Position numbers and translations under genes: made by a program. Of a stretch of DNA of 64,000 bases, positions 14,825 through 23,956 are shown piece by piece. Source of the DNA: JANYCG01 sp031386665 (GTDB lineage Bacteria; Pseudomonadota; Gammaproteobacteria; Burkholderiales; Burkholderiaceae_C); the NCBI GenBank assembly GCA_031386665.1, contig JANNCN010000152.1, positions 40,930 through 104,929 on the forward strand, written 5' to 3'. The first letter of the stretch is position 1; every line of letters starts with the position of its first letter. The notes below the pieces were generated by a model. The model made no database searches and had not been told where the DNA came from. It worked only from the letters and a program-made list of their open reading frames with translations.

Positions 14825-16894
14825 GTGTTCGCAACCCAGTTTTTAGACATTCCGCCGCTGGCCTCTGTGTCGGGCACGGTCACACTTCCTGGCTCCAAAA
14901 GCATTTCTAACCGGGTGTTGTTGTTGTCTGCGTTGTGCTCGGGCACCACGACTTTGCACGATTTGCTGGATTCCGATGACACGCGAGTGATGCTAAAAGC
15001 CCTTAAATCCTTGGGTTGTCACATCAACCAACGGGGCTCGACCGTTGAGATCACAGGTTTGAGCGGGCAAATTCAAAATCGCAGTGCCGACTTGTTCATG
15101 GGCAATGCGGGCACCGCCATGCGACCTTTGACGGCGGCGTTGGCGGTTTTGGGTGGCGACTTCAAGCTTCACGGCGTCGCACGCATGCATGAGCGTCCAA
15201 TCGGCGATTTGGTCGATGCGCTGCGGCAGTTGGGTTGTCACATTGACTACCTGGGGCAGCAGGGCTTTCCGCCATTGCGCATTGGCAGCCCGCATTTGCA
15301 GCTTGACGCACCCATTCAAATTCGGGGTGACGTGTCCAGTCAGTTTCTCACCGCCTTGTTAATGGCTTTGCCACTCGTTGCCCAAAGCGACATCGTGATT
15401 GACGTGGTGGGTGAGCTAATTTCCCGCCCTTATATCGAAATCACGCTGAATCTGCTGGCCCGCTATGGCGTTCAGGTTCAAAACGACCACTGGCAAACCT
15501 TCACTATTCCAGCAGGCAGCCAACTGCAATCGCCCGGCAACTTGCACGTCGAAGCTGACGCTTCGTCGGCCAGTTACTTCTTGGCCTTGGGCGCGATTGC
15601 CTGCAGGCCAATCCAAGACAATCTGGGGCAAAACTCCCAGCCCAAACTCAGAATTGAAGGGGTTGGCGCTGACTCGATTCAAGGCGACATCAGATTTGTG
15701 GAGGCCGTCATTCAAATGGGGGGGCGTGTCGACAGTGGCCCCAACTGGCTGGAAGCGTCAACAGACAGTTGGCCCTTGAAACCCATAGACCTGGACTGCA
15801 ACCACATTCCAGATGCCGCCATGACCCTGGCTGTGATGGCGCTTTACGCCACAGGCACCAGTACGTTGCGCAACATTGCCAGTTGGCGAGTCAAGGAAAC
15901 GGACCGAATTGCGGCTATGGCGACCGAATTGCGAAAGATCGGTGCTGTGGTTGAAGAAGGTGTTGATTTCATCCGCATCACGCCACCAGCCTCTGCCCAG
16001 CGCTGGCGCAGCGCGAGCATTCACACCTACGACGATCACCGTGTCGCCATGTGCTTTGCATTGGCGGCGTTCAACCCGGCGGGCTTGGCTGTGCGAATTG
16101 AAGACCCAAAATGTGTGGCCAAAACCTTCCCTGACTACTTCGAAACCCTGTTCTCGGTGGCGCAGGCGCCCCAAACCGACATTCCGGTCATTTGCATCGA
16201 TGGCCCAACGGCCTCTGGCAAAGGAACGCTTGCCGCAGATTTGGCCAAGCGACTGGGCTACCATTTTTTAGACTCCGGCTCGCTTTACCGCATCACCGCA
16301 TTGGCAGCAAAGCAGGCCGGGCTTGTTTTGGACGCGTCCTGTGAGGCTCTGATTTCCAGCTTGGTCGGGCAACTGAGCATTGAATTTGCGCTGGGGCGGG
16401 TACTGCTGGCCAAAGTTGGTGCGGGATCCGGCACTGAAATGACTGACGTGAGTGACCAAATCCGAACCGAAGAGGCGGGCATGGACGCCTCCAAAGTCTC
16501 TGCGCTGCCGTTGGTCAGACAGGCTTTGATCGAACTTCAGCACAGTTTCAGGCAATTGCCTGGCTTGGTTGCCGATGGCCGCGACATGGGGACGGTCATC
16601 TTTCCACAAGCCGCGCTAAAAGTCTACTTGACCGCAAGCACCGAAAAACGCGCCGAAAGGCGGCATAGACAGTTGATTTCAAAGGGAATTTCGGCTACAC
16701 TCCTCTCTCTTCGCGCTGATTTGGAAGCCCGTGACAACCGAGATTCATCCCGGCTTGTTGCCCCACTCAAACCGGCCGCAGATGCCAAGTTACTGGACAA
16801 CTCAAATTTATCGGTTGAAGAATCGGTAAATTTGGTGTTGGGCTGGTGGCAAAGCAAACAAGCTTTCGAAAAAGTTCAAGCCCAGCCCTCCTAG
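14825..16894 (+). CDS. aroA-cmk: Fused EPSP synthase / cytidylate kinase
   Basis: 689 residues in one uninterrupted frame. Residues 1-440 are 3-phosphoshikimate 1-carboxyvinyltransferase: 'VTLPGSKSISNRVLLLSAL', 'GNAGTAMRPLTAALAVLGG', 'RMHERPIGDLVDALRQLG', 'VKETDRIAAMATELRKIG', 'YDDHRVAMCFALAAFNPAG'. From residue 453 a CMP kinase follows: P-loop 'IDGPTASGKGTLAADLAK', 'HFLDSGSLYRITALAAK', 'VADGRDMGTVIFPQA', 'RAERRHRQL', 'ARDNRDSSRLVAPL'. The two domains catalyse unrelated steps (chorismate pathway; CMP/dCMP phosphorylation). The fusion is known in Comamonadaceae-type genomes. The GTG at 14825 (MFATQFLDIPPL) is preferred over a TTG at 14804. It precedes rpsA, the classical cmk-rpsA order. Confidence 0.93.
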   Translation: MFATQFLDIPPLASVSGTVTLPGSKSISNRVLLLSALCSGTTTLHDLLDSDDTRVMLKALKSLGCHINQRGSTVEITGLSGQIQNRSADLFMGNAGTAMRPLTAALAVLGGDFKLHGVARMHERPIGDLVDALRQLGCHIDYLGQQGFPPLRIGSPHLQLDAPIQIRGDVSSQFLTALLMALPLVAQSDIVIDVVGELISRPYIEITLNLLARYGVQVQNDHWQTFTIPAGSQLQSPGNLHVEADASSASYFLALGAIACRPIQDNLGQNSQPKLRIEGVGADSIQGDIRFVEAVIQMGGRVDSGPNWLEASTDSWPLKPIDLDCNHIPDAAMTLAVMALYATGTSTLRNIASWRVKETDRIAAMATELRKIGAVVEEGVDFIRITPPASAQRWRSASIHTYDDHRVAMCFALAAFNPAGLAVRIEDPKCVAKTFPDYFETLFSVAQAPQTDIPVICIDGPTASGKGTLAADLAKRLGYHFLDSGSLYRITALAAKQAGLVLDASCEALISSLVGQLSIEFALGRVLLAKVGAGSGTEMTDVSDQIRTEEAGMDASKVSALPLVRQALIELQHSFRQLPGLVADGRDMGTVIFPQAALKVYLTASTEKRAERRHRQLISKGISATLLSLRADLEARDNRDSSRLVAPLKPAADAKLLDNSNLSVEESVNLVLGWWQSKQAFEKVQAQPS

Positions 16895-17059
16895 GTCTGA
16901 TCTTCATCTGCTTCAAAGGTTTGGTCGGCCCACATGGCCATCATTGCGCTGCTTTCAAGCGTTCGGGCATGTGGTTCTACAACTTAACCCCGCGGTATTG
17001 CTGCAATTTAAACGCAGTGACCATCGCAAATTAAACTGCAGCTAACACTGCATCAAAAA

Positions 17060-18739
17060 ATGTCCGAATCTTTCGCAGACCTGTTTGAAGAATCCCAAAA
17101 ACGCTCCGAAACCCGCATTGGTGAAGTTGTCACCGCGGAAGTTGTTCGCATTGAGCACAGTTTCGTCGTCGTCAACGCCGGCCTGAAATCTGAAGCTTAT
17201 GTTCCATTGTCCGAATTCAAAAGCGACAAGGGCGAGCTGGAAGTGCAAGTTGGTGAATTCGTCTCCGTGGCCATTGTTGCCATGGAAAACGGCTACGGCG
17301 ACACCATCGTCAGCCGCGACACCGCCAAGCGCCTCGCTTCGTGGATGAGCCTTGAGAAGTCCCTGGAATCCGGCGAGTTTGTTACTGGTACGACCAGCGG
17401 CAAAGTCAAAGGCGGCCTGACCGTTCTGGTCAATGGCATCCGCGCTTTCCTGCCTGGCTCGCTGGTCGACACACGCCCCACCAAAGACTTGTCTCCGTAT
17501 GAGAATAAGACGATGGAATTCAAGGTTATCAAGCTTGACCGCAAGCGTAACAACGTCGTGTTGTCGCGCCGTGCCGTGGTTGAAGCCAGCATGGGCGAAG
17601 AACGCGCCAAGCTGATGCAGACCCTGAAAGAAGGCTCCGTGGTTCACGGTGTGGTCAAAAACATCACCGAATACGGTGCGTTTGTGGACTTGGGTGGTAT
17701 CGACGGTCTGCTGCACATCACCGACATGGCCTGGCGCCGTGTACGTCATCCTTCCGAGGTTGTGACAGCGGGTCAAGAAATTACCGCCAAGATTCTGAAG
17801 TTTGACACCGAGAAAAACCGTGTCTCACTGGGTCTGAAGCAAATGGGCGACGACCCTTGGATGGGCGTGAACCGCCGCTACCCACAAGGTACGCGCATGT
17901 TTGGCAAGATTACCAACATCGCCGATTACGGCGCGTTTGTTGAACTCGAGCCAGGTATCGAAGGTTTGGTGCATGTGTCCGAAATGGATTGGACAAACAA
18001 AAACATCGCGCCTGCCAAGCTCGTGACCCTGGGTGACGAAGTCGAAGTCATGGTGCTTGAAATTGACGAAGACAAGCGTCGTATTTCGTTGGGCATGAAG
18101 CAATGCAAAGCCAACCCTTGGCAAGAGTTTGCGCAAAACACCAAGCGCGGTGACCGCGTGAAGGGCCCCATCAAGTCGATCACCGACTTCGGTGTGTTTG
18201 TCGGCTTGGCAGCAGGCATTGATGGCTTGGTGCATTTGTCTGACCTGTCCTGGAACGAAACTGGCGAAGCCGCCGTGCGCAACTTCAAGAAGGGCCAAGA
18301 AGTCGAAGCTCTGGTTCTGGCCGTTGACGTTGACCGCGAACGCATCTCCTTGGGTATCAAACAGCTCGATTCCGACCCCTTCACCACCTTCGTGTCGATC
18401 AACGACAAAGGCCAGGTCGTGACAGGCAAGGTCAAGTCTGTTGACCCCAAAGGTGCTGAAATCGACTTGGGCGAAGACGTCATTGGTTACCTGCGTGCCT
18501 CTGAAATCAGCCGTGACCGCGTTGAAGACGCGCGCAACGTGCTCAAAGAAGGTGACGAAGTGACCGCTGTGGTGGTCAATGTTGATCGCAAGACCCGAAA
18601 CATTCAGTTGTCCATCAAAGCCAAGGACGCTGCTGACCAAAATGAAGCCATGGCAACTTTGAGTCAAGCTTCTGCCCGCGAAAACGCTGGCACCACAAGT
18701 CTGGGCGCATTGCTGCGCGCCAAGCTGGACAACAACTAA
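17060..18739 (+). CDS. rpsA: 30S ribosomal protein S1
   Basis: 559 residues with six S1 OB-fold repeats. The first two are the divergent ribosome-binding repeats. Repeats 3-6 carry the signatures 'GVVKNITEYGAFVDLGGIDG', 'GKITNIADYGAFVELEPG', 'GPIKSITDFGVFVGLAAG' and 'GKVKSVDPKGAEIDLGED', each followed by a 'I/VSLGxKQ' strand. S1 binds mRNA leaders and helps the 30S subunit unfold and position them. Codon use looks more biased than in the neighbours, as expected for a highly expressed gene. 165 bases separate it from cmk, room for its own promoter and leader. ihfB follows 99 bases later. Confidence 0.97.
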   Translation: MSESFADLFEESQKRSETRIGEVVTAEVVRIEHSFVVVNAGLKSEAYVPLSEFKSDKGELEVQVGEFVSVAIVAMENGYGDTIVSRDTAKRLASWMSLEKSLESGEFVTGTTSGKVKGGLTVLVNGIRAFLPGSLVDTRPTKDLSPYENKTMEFKVIKLDRKRNNVVLSRRAVVEASMGEERAKLMQTLKEGSVVHGVVKNITEYGAFVDLGGIDGLLHITDMAWRRVRHPSEVVTAGQEITAKILKFDTEKNRVSLGLKQMGDDPWMGVNRRYPQGTRMFGKITNIADYGAFVELEPGIEGLVHVSEMDWTNKNIAPAKLVTLGDEVEVMVLEIDEDKRRISLGMKQCKANPWQEFAQNTKRGDRVKGPIKSITDFGVFVGLAAGIDGLVHLSDLSWNETGEAAVRNFKKGQEVEALVLAVDVDRERISLGIKQLDSDPFTTFVSINDKGQVVTGKVKSVDPKGAEIDLGEDVIGYLRASEISRDRVEDARNVLKEGDEVTAVVVNVDRKTRNIQLSIKAKDAADQNEAMATLSQASARENAGTTSLGALLRAKLDNN

Positions 18740-18838
18740 GCGTTGTTTTGTGACAAGACGCAGCGACTTTGTGCGCCCGATTCAGGGCAACCAGGCTCGG
18801 TACGCTCGCCGCTGCGTCTTTCACTCTCATTCGAATCC

Positions 18839-19150
18839 ATGACGCGTTCCGATCTTGTTGAGGCGCTGGCAGCTCGCTTTGCCCAGCTGACCCATCGTGA
18901 CACCGAGTTTGCTGTCAAGGCTATTCTTGACGCCATGAACGATGCCCTGGTGCGCGGGCACCGCATTGAAATTCGCGGGTTCGGCAGCTTCAGCATCAAT
19001 CGACGCCCACCTCGTTTAGGGCGCAACCCACGCAGCGGCGAGAGCGTGGCAATTCCTGAAAAGCGGGTTCCTCATTTCAAGCCAGGCAAAGCCCTGCGCG
19101 AAACGGTCGATCAAAGAACGGTCGAAAACGACTCAAAAGCTGGGCGTTAA
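18839..19150 (+). CDS. ihfB: Integration host factor subunit beta
   Basis: 103 residues of the HU/IHF fold: 'MTRSDLVEALAARFAQL', 'VKAILDAMNDALVRG', 'HRIEIRGFGSFSINRRPPRL' and 'GRNPRSGESVAIPEKRVPHF' with the DNA-intercalating Pro in the beta arm. With IhfA it bends DNA sharply at specific sites. The frame runs open upstream to 18743, but the family N-terminus fixes the start at 18839. The order rpsA-ihfB-lapA-lapB is conserved in proteobacteria. Confidence 0.95.
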   Translation: MTRSDLVEALAARFAQLTHRDTEFAVKAILDAMNDALVRGHRIEIRGFGSFSINRRPPRLGRNPRSGESVAIPEKRVPHFKPGKALRETVDQRTVENDSKAGR

Positions 19151-19207
19151 GGGTCTTGCGAATCACGGCCCCATCACCTTAGAACCAGTTTGACTTCAAG
19201 CTAATCC

Positions 19208-19489
19208 ATGAAAAAAATAGTTTGGGTCCTGAAATGGCTGCTTGGCGCAGCCGTTTTTTTTACTCTGTTTGCTTTTGCATTGAACAATCAGCAAGACGCA
19301 ACCCTGCACTTCTTTTTTGGCCAACAGTGGCGTTTGCCCATGGTTATGATTGTTTTGGCAGCGTTTTCAGTGGGAGTCGCACTGGGCATCTTGGCCATGG
19401 TGCCGCGCTGGTGGATTCAACGAAGTGCTGCCGTGCTGGCGCGTAAATCTCTGCCACAGGCTGACAACCCAAGCACCCATGGCCTTTGA
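19208..19489 (+). CDS. lapA: Lipopolysaccharide assembly protein A domain protein
   Basis: 93 residues with two transmembrane helices (about 7-27 and 43-65) and the LapA (DUF1049) signature 'FALNNQQDATLHFFFGQQW'. LapA works with LapB at the inner membrane to control LpxC turnover, and so the amount of LPS. Its last 11 bases overlap the lapB start, so translation is coupled. Confidence 0.88.
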   Translation: MKKIVWVLKWLLGAAVFFTLFAFALNNQQDATLHFFFGQQWRLPMVMIVLAAFSVGVALGILAMVPRWWIQRSAAVLARKSLPQADNPSTHGL

Positions 19490-20639
19490 TTTCACTTGGG
19501 TCCTGCTCGGTCTGCCCATCGCCTTTGGCTTAGGGTGGCTGGCGTCCCGTTTCGACGTGCGGCAAATGCGCATTGAAAACCGACAAGCACCAAAGGCTTA
19601 TTTTCGGGGCCTCAATTTCCTTTTGAACGAGCAGCAGGATCAGGCGATTGATGCCTTTATTGAGGCGGTTCAAAGTGACCCCGACACATCGGAGCTGCAT
19701 TTTGCGCTCGGCAATCTTTTTCGCAGACGCGGCGAGTACGAACGCGCAGTCCGTGTCCACGAGCACCTGCTGTCTCGCGGCGATTTGAGCGCCACAGACC
19801 GCCACCGCGCACAGCATGCCTTGGCGCTGGATTACCTCAAAGCCGGCTTGCTCGATCGCGCCGAAGCCGCTTTGCTCAAACTGGAGGGTACTCAGTTTGA
19901 GGCGCAATCCAGATTAGCGCTTTTGGCCAATTACGAGCGCTCGCGCGACTGGCCCCAGGCGGCCAAAATTGCTCGGCAACTCGAAAACAGCCAACAAGGC
20001 AACTTTGGCCCTCGCTTGGCACACTACCTCTGTGAACAAGCCTTGCAGTTTGAACAATCGGGCAACGCCACCAAAGCCACTGAACTGCTACACCAAGCAG
20101 TGGCTACTTCACCCACTGCGTCCCGCCCGCGCATGGATTTGGCAAAGCTTCAGACCCGATCCGGGTCTCACCCAGCTGCTTTTGACACCTTGGTGCTGGC
20201 CTTGGATCATTCGCCTGCGGCCACCCCTTTGTTGGCCGCGCAATTCGCCGATTCGGCAATTGCTGCCCAACGCGCTGAGCATGGCCTGGCGCTGCTCAAG
20301 GCGAACTATGAAAGCAGAGCATCGCTGGACGTGCTGGAAGCCATCGTCAAACTCGAAGCTGCCCTGCCCGGCGCATCGTCACCGAGTGCCAGAGACTGGT
20401 ATGTGCGCCACCTTGAACGCGAGCCATCCTTGGTGGCAGCAGCCAAATGGATTGCTGGCGAAAAACTTGAGCATGAGCAGTTTCATCCGCAGGTTCAACG
20501 CGCGCTTGACCATGCCGTGAAGCCGCTGACCCGTTACCGGTGCGCAGCTTGCGGTTTTGAAGCCAAACAGCATTTTTGGCAATGCCCCGGATGCCAAGCC
20601 TGGGACAGCTACCCCGCTCGGCGGGTGGAGGAGTTATGA
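19479..20639 (+). CDS. lapB: Lipopolysaccharide assembly protein B
   Basis: 386 residues from ATG 19479, overlapping lapA. A single N-terminal membrane helix ('TWVLLGLPIAFGLGWLA') is followed by a series of TPR repeats ('YFRGLNFLLNEQQDQAIDAF', 'LHFALGNLFRRRGEYERAVR', 'ALDYLKAGLLDRAEAALL') and a C-terminal rubredoxin-like zinc knuckle, 'YRCAACGFEAKQHFWQCPGC'. LapB (YciM) recruits LpxC to FtsH for degradation and senses LPS through LapC/PbgA. The stop overlaps the start of hldA (ATGA), tying it to LPS heptose synthesis. Confidence 0.93.
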   Translation: MAFDFTWVLLGLPIAFGLGWLASRFDVRQMRIENRQAPKAYFRGLNFLLNEQQDQAIDAFIEAVQSDPDTSELHFALGNLFRRRGEYERAVRVHEHLLSRGDLSATDRHRAQHALALDYLKAGLLDRAEAALLKLEGTQFEAQSRLALLANYERSRDWPQAAKIARQLENSQQGNFGPRLAHYLCEQALQFEQSGNATKATELLHQAVATSPTASRPRMDLAKLQTRSGSHPAAFDTLVLALDHSPAATPLLAAQFADSAIAAQRAEHGLALLKANYESRASLDVLEAIVKLEAALPGASSPSARDWYVRHLEREPSLVAAAKWIAGEKLEHEQFHPQVQRALDHAVKPLTRYRCAACGFEAKQHFWQCPGCQAWDSYPARRVEEL

Positions 20640-21571
20640 ACATATCCAAAGAACGCTTAAGCCAAGCGCGAGTCCTTGTCGTGGGGGATGCCATGCTGGA
20701 CCGGTATTGGTTTGGCGCAGTCGACCGAATCTCGCCCGAGGCACCGGTGCCCGTGGTGCGAATCACCCGAGAAGAAGAGCGAATTGGCGCAGCCGCGAAC
20801 GTCGCATTCAATGTCGTCACCCTGGGGGCCAAAGCTTCCTTGCTAACCGTGGTGGGCGACGACGAAGCCAGCCATAAATTGGAGGCCCTGGTCGCACAAA
20901 CCGGCATTGAGCCCTACTTTGGCCGCGACTCTCGCCTGAAGACCACGGTGAAGCTGCGCGTGATTGGCCGCCAACAGCAATTGATTCGGCTGGACTTTGA
21001 AAACACGCCTGAAACTGAGGTTTTGGCGTCTCAAAGTGCTACTTTTGCGCAATTGCTGCCCCACCATCAGGCGGTGCTTTTTTCAGACTACGGCAAAGGC
21101 GGTTTGGCGCACGTGAGCGACATGATTGCCAACGCCCGCCTGGCCGGAAAATCAATCTTGATCGACCCCAAAGGGGCTGACTATGCCCGCTACAAAAATG
21201 CCAATGTGATCACCCCCAACCGCGCCGAGCTGCAGCAAGTCATCGGCCATTGGAGTGATGAAGCCCAATTGCAAAGCAACGTGCAGCAACTGCGAGAACG
21301 CTGTGCTCTGGGTGCCATTTTGCTGACCCGCAGCGAAGAAGGCATGACTTTGTTTGACGACCAGGGTGCCCTGCATGTGCAGGCACAGGCACGCGAAGTA
21401 TTTGACGTGACTGGCGCTGGCGACACCGTCATTGCCACCATGGCGGCCTTTGTGGCGGCGGGCCTGAGTTTGCGCGAAGCTTTGCCGCTGGCTAACCGCG
21501 CAGCAGGCTTGGTGGTGGCCAAATTTGGAACCGCCACCGTCAGCTACGATGAAATGTTTCCACTTGCCTGA
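20636..21571 (+). CDS. hldA: D-glycero-beta-D-manno-heptose-7-phosphate kinase
   Basis: 311 residues of the PfkB/ribokinase family: 'VLVVGDAMLDRYWFGAVDRI', 'ISPEAPVPVV', 'ERIGAAANVAFNVVTLGAKA', and the active-site anion hole and base in 'FDVTGAGDTVIATMAAFVAAG'. It corresponds to the N-terminal kinase domain of E. coli HldE (RfaE). The adenylyltransferase domain is absent, so that step must be encoded elsewhere (hldC/rfaE2), as is usual in betaproteobacteria. It starts within the stop of lapB and is followed 33 bases later by hldD, giving two steps of ADP-heptose synthesis side by side. Confidence 0.9.
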   Translation: MNISKERLSQARVLVVGDAMLDRYWFGAVDRISPEAPVPVVRITREEERIGAAANVAFNVVTLGAKASLLTVVGDDEASHKLEALVAQTGIEPYFGRDSRLKTTVKLRVIGRQQQLIRLDFENTPETEVLASQSATFAQLLPHHQAVLFSDYGKGGLAHVSDMIANARLAGKSILIDPKGADYARYKNANVITPNRAELQQVIGHWSDEAQLQSNVQQLRERCALGAILLTRSEEGMTLFDDQGALHVQAQAREVFDVTGAGDTVIATMAAFVAAGLSLREALPLANRAAGLVVAKFGTATVSYDEMFPLA

Positions 21572-21604
21572 TTTTTTTCAACTCAACCAAAGCCCGAACT
21601 CAAA

Positions 21605-22654
21605 ATGACACGCATCGTGGTGACCGGCGCTGCCGGATTCATTGGCAGCAACATCGTTCGTGGGCTCAATGCCAGAGGCTTGACCGACATCATTGCCGTG
21701 GATGACTTGACCCAGGGCGACAAATTCAAAAATCTGGCCGACTTGCAGATTGCTGACTATGTTGATGCAGACACTTTTTATGCGTCGTTTGCCAAGGGCG
21801 AATTTGGCAAGGTTGAAGCCGTGTTCCATGAAGGCGCTTGCAGCGACACCATGGAAACCAATGGCAAATACATGATGGCCAACAACTTAGCGCGGTCGTG
21901 CGAGCTGTTTGAGGCCTGCCAGCGGCAGGGCACCCGTCTGCTTTACGCGTCCTCGGCAGCCACCTATGGCGATTCGGCGGTCGCCAACGCTGAACTGAAT
22001 TCAACCGTCACTGGTGCCCAGTCATTTGTCGAAGCTCCGGCCAATGAGCGCCCGCTGAACGTTTATGGCTACTCCAAGCTTTTGTTCGACCAAAGAATCC
22101 GCAAAATCCTAGCCAACCAAAACGGCAACCAACTTCCACAAGTGGTCGGCTTTCGGTATTTCAACGTGTACGGCCCGCGCGAACAGCACAAGGGCCGAAT
22201 GGCCAGCGTGGCCTACCACCAGTTTGGCCAATTTCGCGCACAAGGTCAGGTCAAGCTGTTTGGCGAGTACGGCGGTTATGCACCGGGCGCTCAAACGCGT
22301 GATTTCGTTTTTGTGGACGATGTGGTCGCGGTGAACCTCTGGTTTTTTGACAATCCTGCGCAAAGCGGCATTTTCAACTTGGGCACCGGGCGCGCGCAAC
22401 CCTTCAACGATGTCGCTTTGGCTGTGGTGAACACGCTATTAGAGCTGGACGGCAAGCCCGCCCTGTCGATGAACGCCGCCGTTCGGGCTGGTTTGGTGAC
22501 TTACGTGCCAATGCCAATCGCGCTGCATGGCAAATACCAATGCTTCACCCAAGCAGACCTTACCCTGCTTCGCAAAACAGGCTGTGACTGCCATTTTTCA
22601 GACGTGAGTGCCGGGGTTAGCACCTATATCAAATGGCTGGCAGCCCAGGGCTGA
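21605..22654 (+). CDS. hldD: ADP-L-glycero-D-manno-heptose 6-epimerase
   Basis: 349 residues of the extended SDR type. NADP-binding 'IVVTGAAGFIGSNIVRGLNA', 'VFHEGACSDTMETNGKYMM', catalytic Ser/Tyr/Lys in 'LLYASSAATYG' and 'NVYGYSKLLFDQ', and 'GFRYFNVYGPREQHKGRMAS', typical of HldD. It converts the D-glycero to the L-glycero form of ADP-heptose for the LPS inner core. Slightly longer than the E. coli enzyme (310 residues), with an insertion around residues 125-160. Last gene of the lapA-lapB-hldA-hldD unit. Confidence 0.93.
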   Translation: MTRIVVTGAAGFIGSNIVRGLNARGLTDIIAVDDLTQGDKFKNLADLQIADYVDADTFYASFAKGEFGKVEAVFHEGACSDTMETNGKYMMANNLARSCELFEACQRQGTRLLYASSAATYGDSAVANAELNSTVTGAQSFVEAPANERPLNVYGYSKLLFDQRIRKILANQNGNQLPQVVGFRYFNVYGPREQHKGRMASVAYHQFGQFRAQGQVKLFGEYGGYAPGAQTRDFVFVDDVVAVNLWFFDNPAQSGIFNLGTGRAQPFNDVALAVVNTLLELDGKPALSMNAAVRAGLVTYVPMPIALHGKYQCFTQADLTLLRKTGCDCHFSDVSAGVSTYIKWLAAQG

Positions 22655-22815
22655 TGCCCGATAATTCGGCCCGACGCGACGACTTTCAAAAAAACACGTC
22701 AAACACGCGTCAACCGATGGCAACGTGCCCCCGTTATGGGCAAGCCCCTGTGTTCTGCACAAAACTGGGGTTGGTGCCCCACAATGCCTTTTTCACAAAA
22801 CTGAGGAGTAAATTC

Positions 22816-23457
22816 ATGTTGAAGAAACTTTTGACCCTGGTGGCGATGCTGTACGCAGCCGCCTCTTTCGCGGCTGTTGATGTCAACAAGGCCACCGCTG
22901 CCGAACTCGACGGCATCAAAGGCATTGGCCCTGGCATTTCGACCAAAATTCTGGATGAGCGCAAAAAAGGCAATTTCAAAGACTGGAATGACTTTATCGA
23001 GCGTGTCAAAGGCGTGGGCGAAGGCAATGCAGCCAAGTTTTCAGCCGAAGGCGTGACCGTGGGTGGAGCGACCTACAAAGCCGTGGCTGCTGCTCCGGCT
23101 GCCGCTGCTGCGAAGAAAGATGAAAAGCCAGCCGCTGCTGCCGCTTCTAAAGCAGCAACCGCAGCACCAGCCGCTGCTGCTGCCGCACCGATGGCCAAAG
23201 AAGAGAAGAAAGACCCGAAAGCTGAAGCCAAAGCCAAGAAAGAAGCCGCTGACAAGGCCAAGGCAGAAGCTGCTGCAGCCAAGAAAGAAGCCGCCAAGAA
23301 AGCCAAAGACGACGCAAAAGCCGCCAAAATGGCCAAAGAAGCCAAGCCAATGGCCAAAGACGCTGCCAAGGATGCCAAGCCTGAAGCCAAAGCTGATGCT
23401 AAGCCTGATGCCAAGGCAGACGCCGCCAAACCTGCTGCCAGCGCACCGAAGAAGTAA
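22816..23457 (+). CDS. ComEA-like helix-hairpin-helix protein with Ala/Lys-rich tail
   Basis: 213 residues from ATG 22816, with a good ribosome-binding site (GAGGAG, 22803-22808). Signal peptide about 1-19 (MLKKLLTLVAMLYAAASFA). Then a ComEA-type helix-hairpin-helix pair: 'VDVNKATAAELDGIKGIGPG' and 'VKGVGEGNAAKFSAEG'. From about residue 85 the sequence is almost only Ala, Lys, Glu, Pro and Asp ('KAEAKAKKEAADKAKAEAAA'), like a histone H1 or TolA-type tail. ComEA binds incoming DNA in the periplasm during natural transformation. The short HhH form is common in betaproteobacteria, but this tail is unusual and could bind DNA or span the periplasm. A strong terminator follows. Confidence 0.8.
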   Translation: MLKKLLTLVAMLYAAASFAAVDVNKATAAELDGIKGIGPGISTKILDERKKGNFKDWNDFIERVKGVGEGNAAKFSAEGVTVGGATYKAVAAAPAAAAAKKDEKPAAAAASKAATAAPAAAAAAPMAKEEKKDPKAEAKAKKEAADKAKAEAAAAKKEAAKKAKDDAKAAKMAKEAKPMAKDAAKDAKPEAKADAKPDAKADAAKPAASAPKK

Positions 23458-23526
23458 GCCTGAATCACCCGTCCGGCTTGCTCCGGGTGGGTCTTTGCCC
23501 TCAGTTCAAGCGAACTTTTGGGCAAC

Positions 23527-23563
23527 AAAAAACCCGCTTGACGCAATGTCAAGCGGGTTTTTT
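23527..23563. terminator. Strong bidirectional terminator
   Basis: A perfect 16-bp dyad with AAACCCGCTTGAC / GTCAAGCGGGTTT at its core and a five-base loop, flanked by an A run on the left and a T run on the right. It serves the ComEA-like gene on the plus strand and the convergent small membrane protein gene (ends 23597) on the minus strand. Confidence 0.85.
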
Positions 23564-23596
23564 CGTGTGTTTTGTGACTTTAGAGACTTACGCGGT

Positions 23597-23833
23597 TTAT
23601 TGCATTCCAGCCGCTGACACCAAAGGCAGGCTTTCTTTGGTCAAACCTTGGTGGCTGGTGACAAATGGCTTGGGCTTGGGGGTGGAGCGCATGTTAATGG
23701 GTTTGACAAGCTCGTCATCGTCGCCCTGCCCCAAACTGGCATCAACACGAACTGGTGAGGCGGACGCTGCCAAGGCCAAGGTCAGCACAATGGCGCTTGC
23801 GACAATCAATGCGATCAGTGTAAATAGCAGCAT
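23597..23833 (-). CDS. Small single-span membrane protein, unknown function
   Basis: 78 residues: an N-terminal transmembrane helix (LLFTLIALIVASAIVLTLAL, about 2-25), then a polar tail with an acidic patch ('GQGDDDELVKP') and a Lys/Pro patch ('RSTPKPKPF'). No family recognised. Convergent with the ComEA-like gene across a shared terminator, which supports its being a real transcript end. It precedes the acyl-CoA dehydrogenase gene in position but reads in the same direction downstream of it. Confidence 0.5.
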   Translation of the reverse strand: MLLFTLIALIVASAIVLTLALAASASPVRVDASLGQGDDDELVKPINMRSTPKPKPFVTSHQGLTKESLPLVSAAGMQ

Positions 23834-23956
23834 GTTTTTTCCCCTGTTTTGATGAACTCAAGTTTATGGACACTTGGTGTCAATTGCATCAGGAAAAAGT
23901 CACACTTTTGGTGTTTTGTTAACAAAGGGTCACACGTCACAAAACTGACGTCAAGC

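Noticed and set aside
22633..22815. Upstream extension of the ComEA-like protein
   Set aside because: It would bury the signal peptide; the ATG at 22816 has a good ribosome-binding site.
23063..23617. Lys/Pro-rich frame overlapping the ComEA-like gene
   Set aside because: A +1 reading of the Ala/Lys tail. The true frame has the signal peptide, the helix-hairpin-helix domain and a ribosome-binding site.
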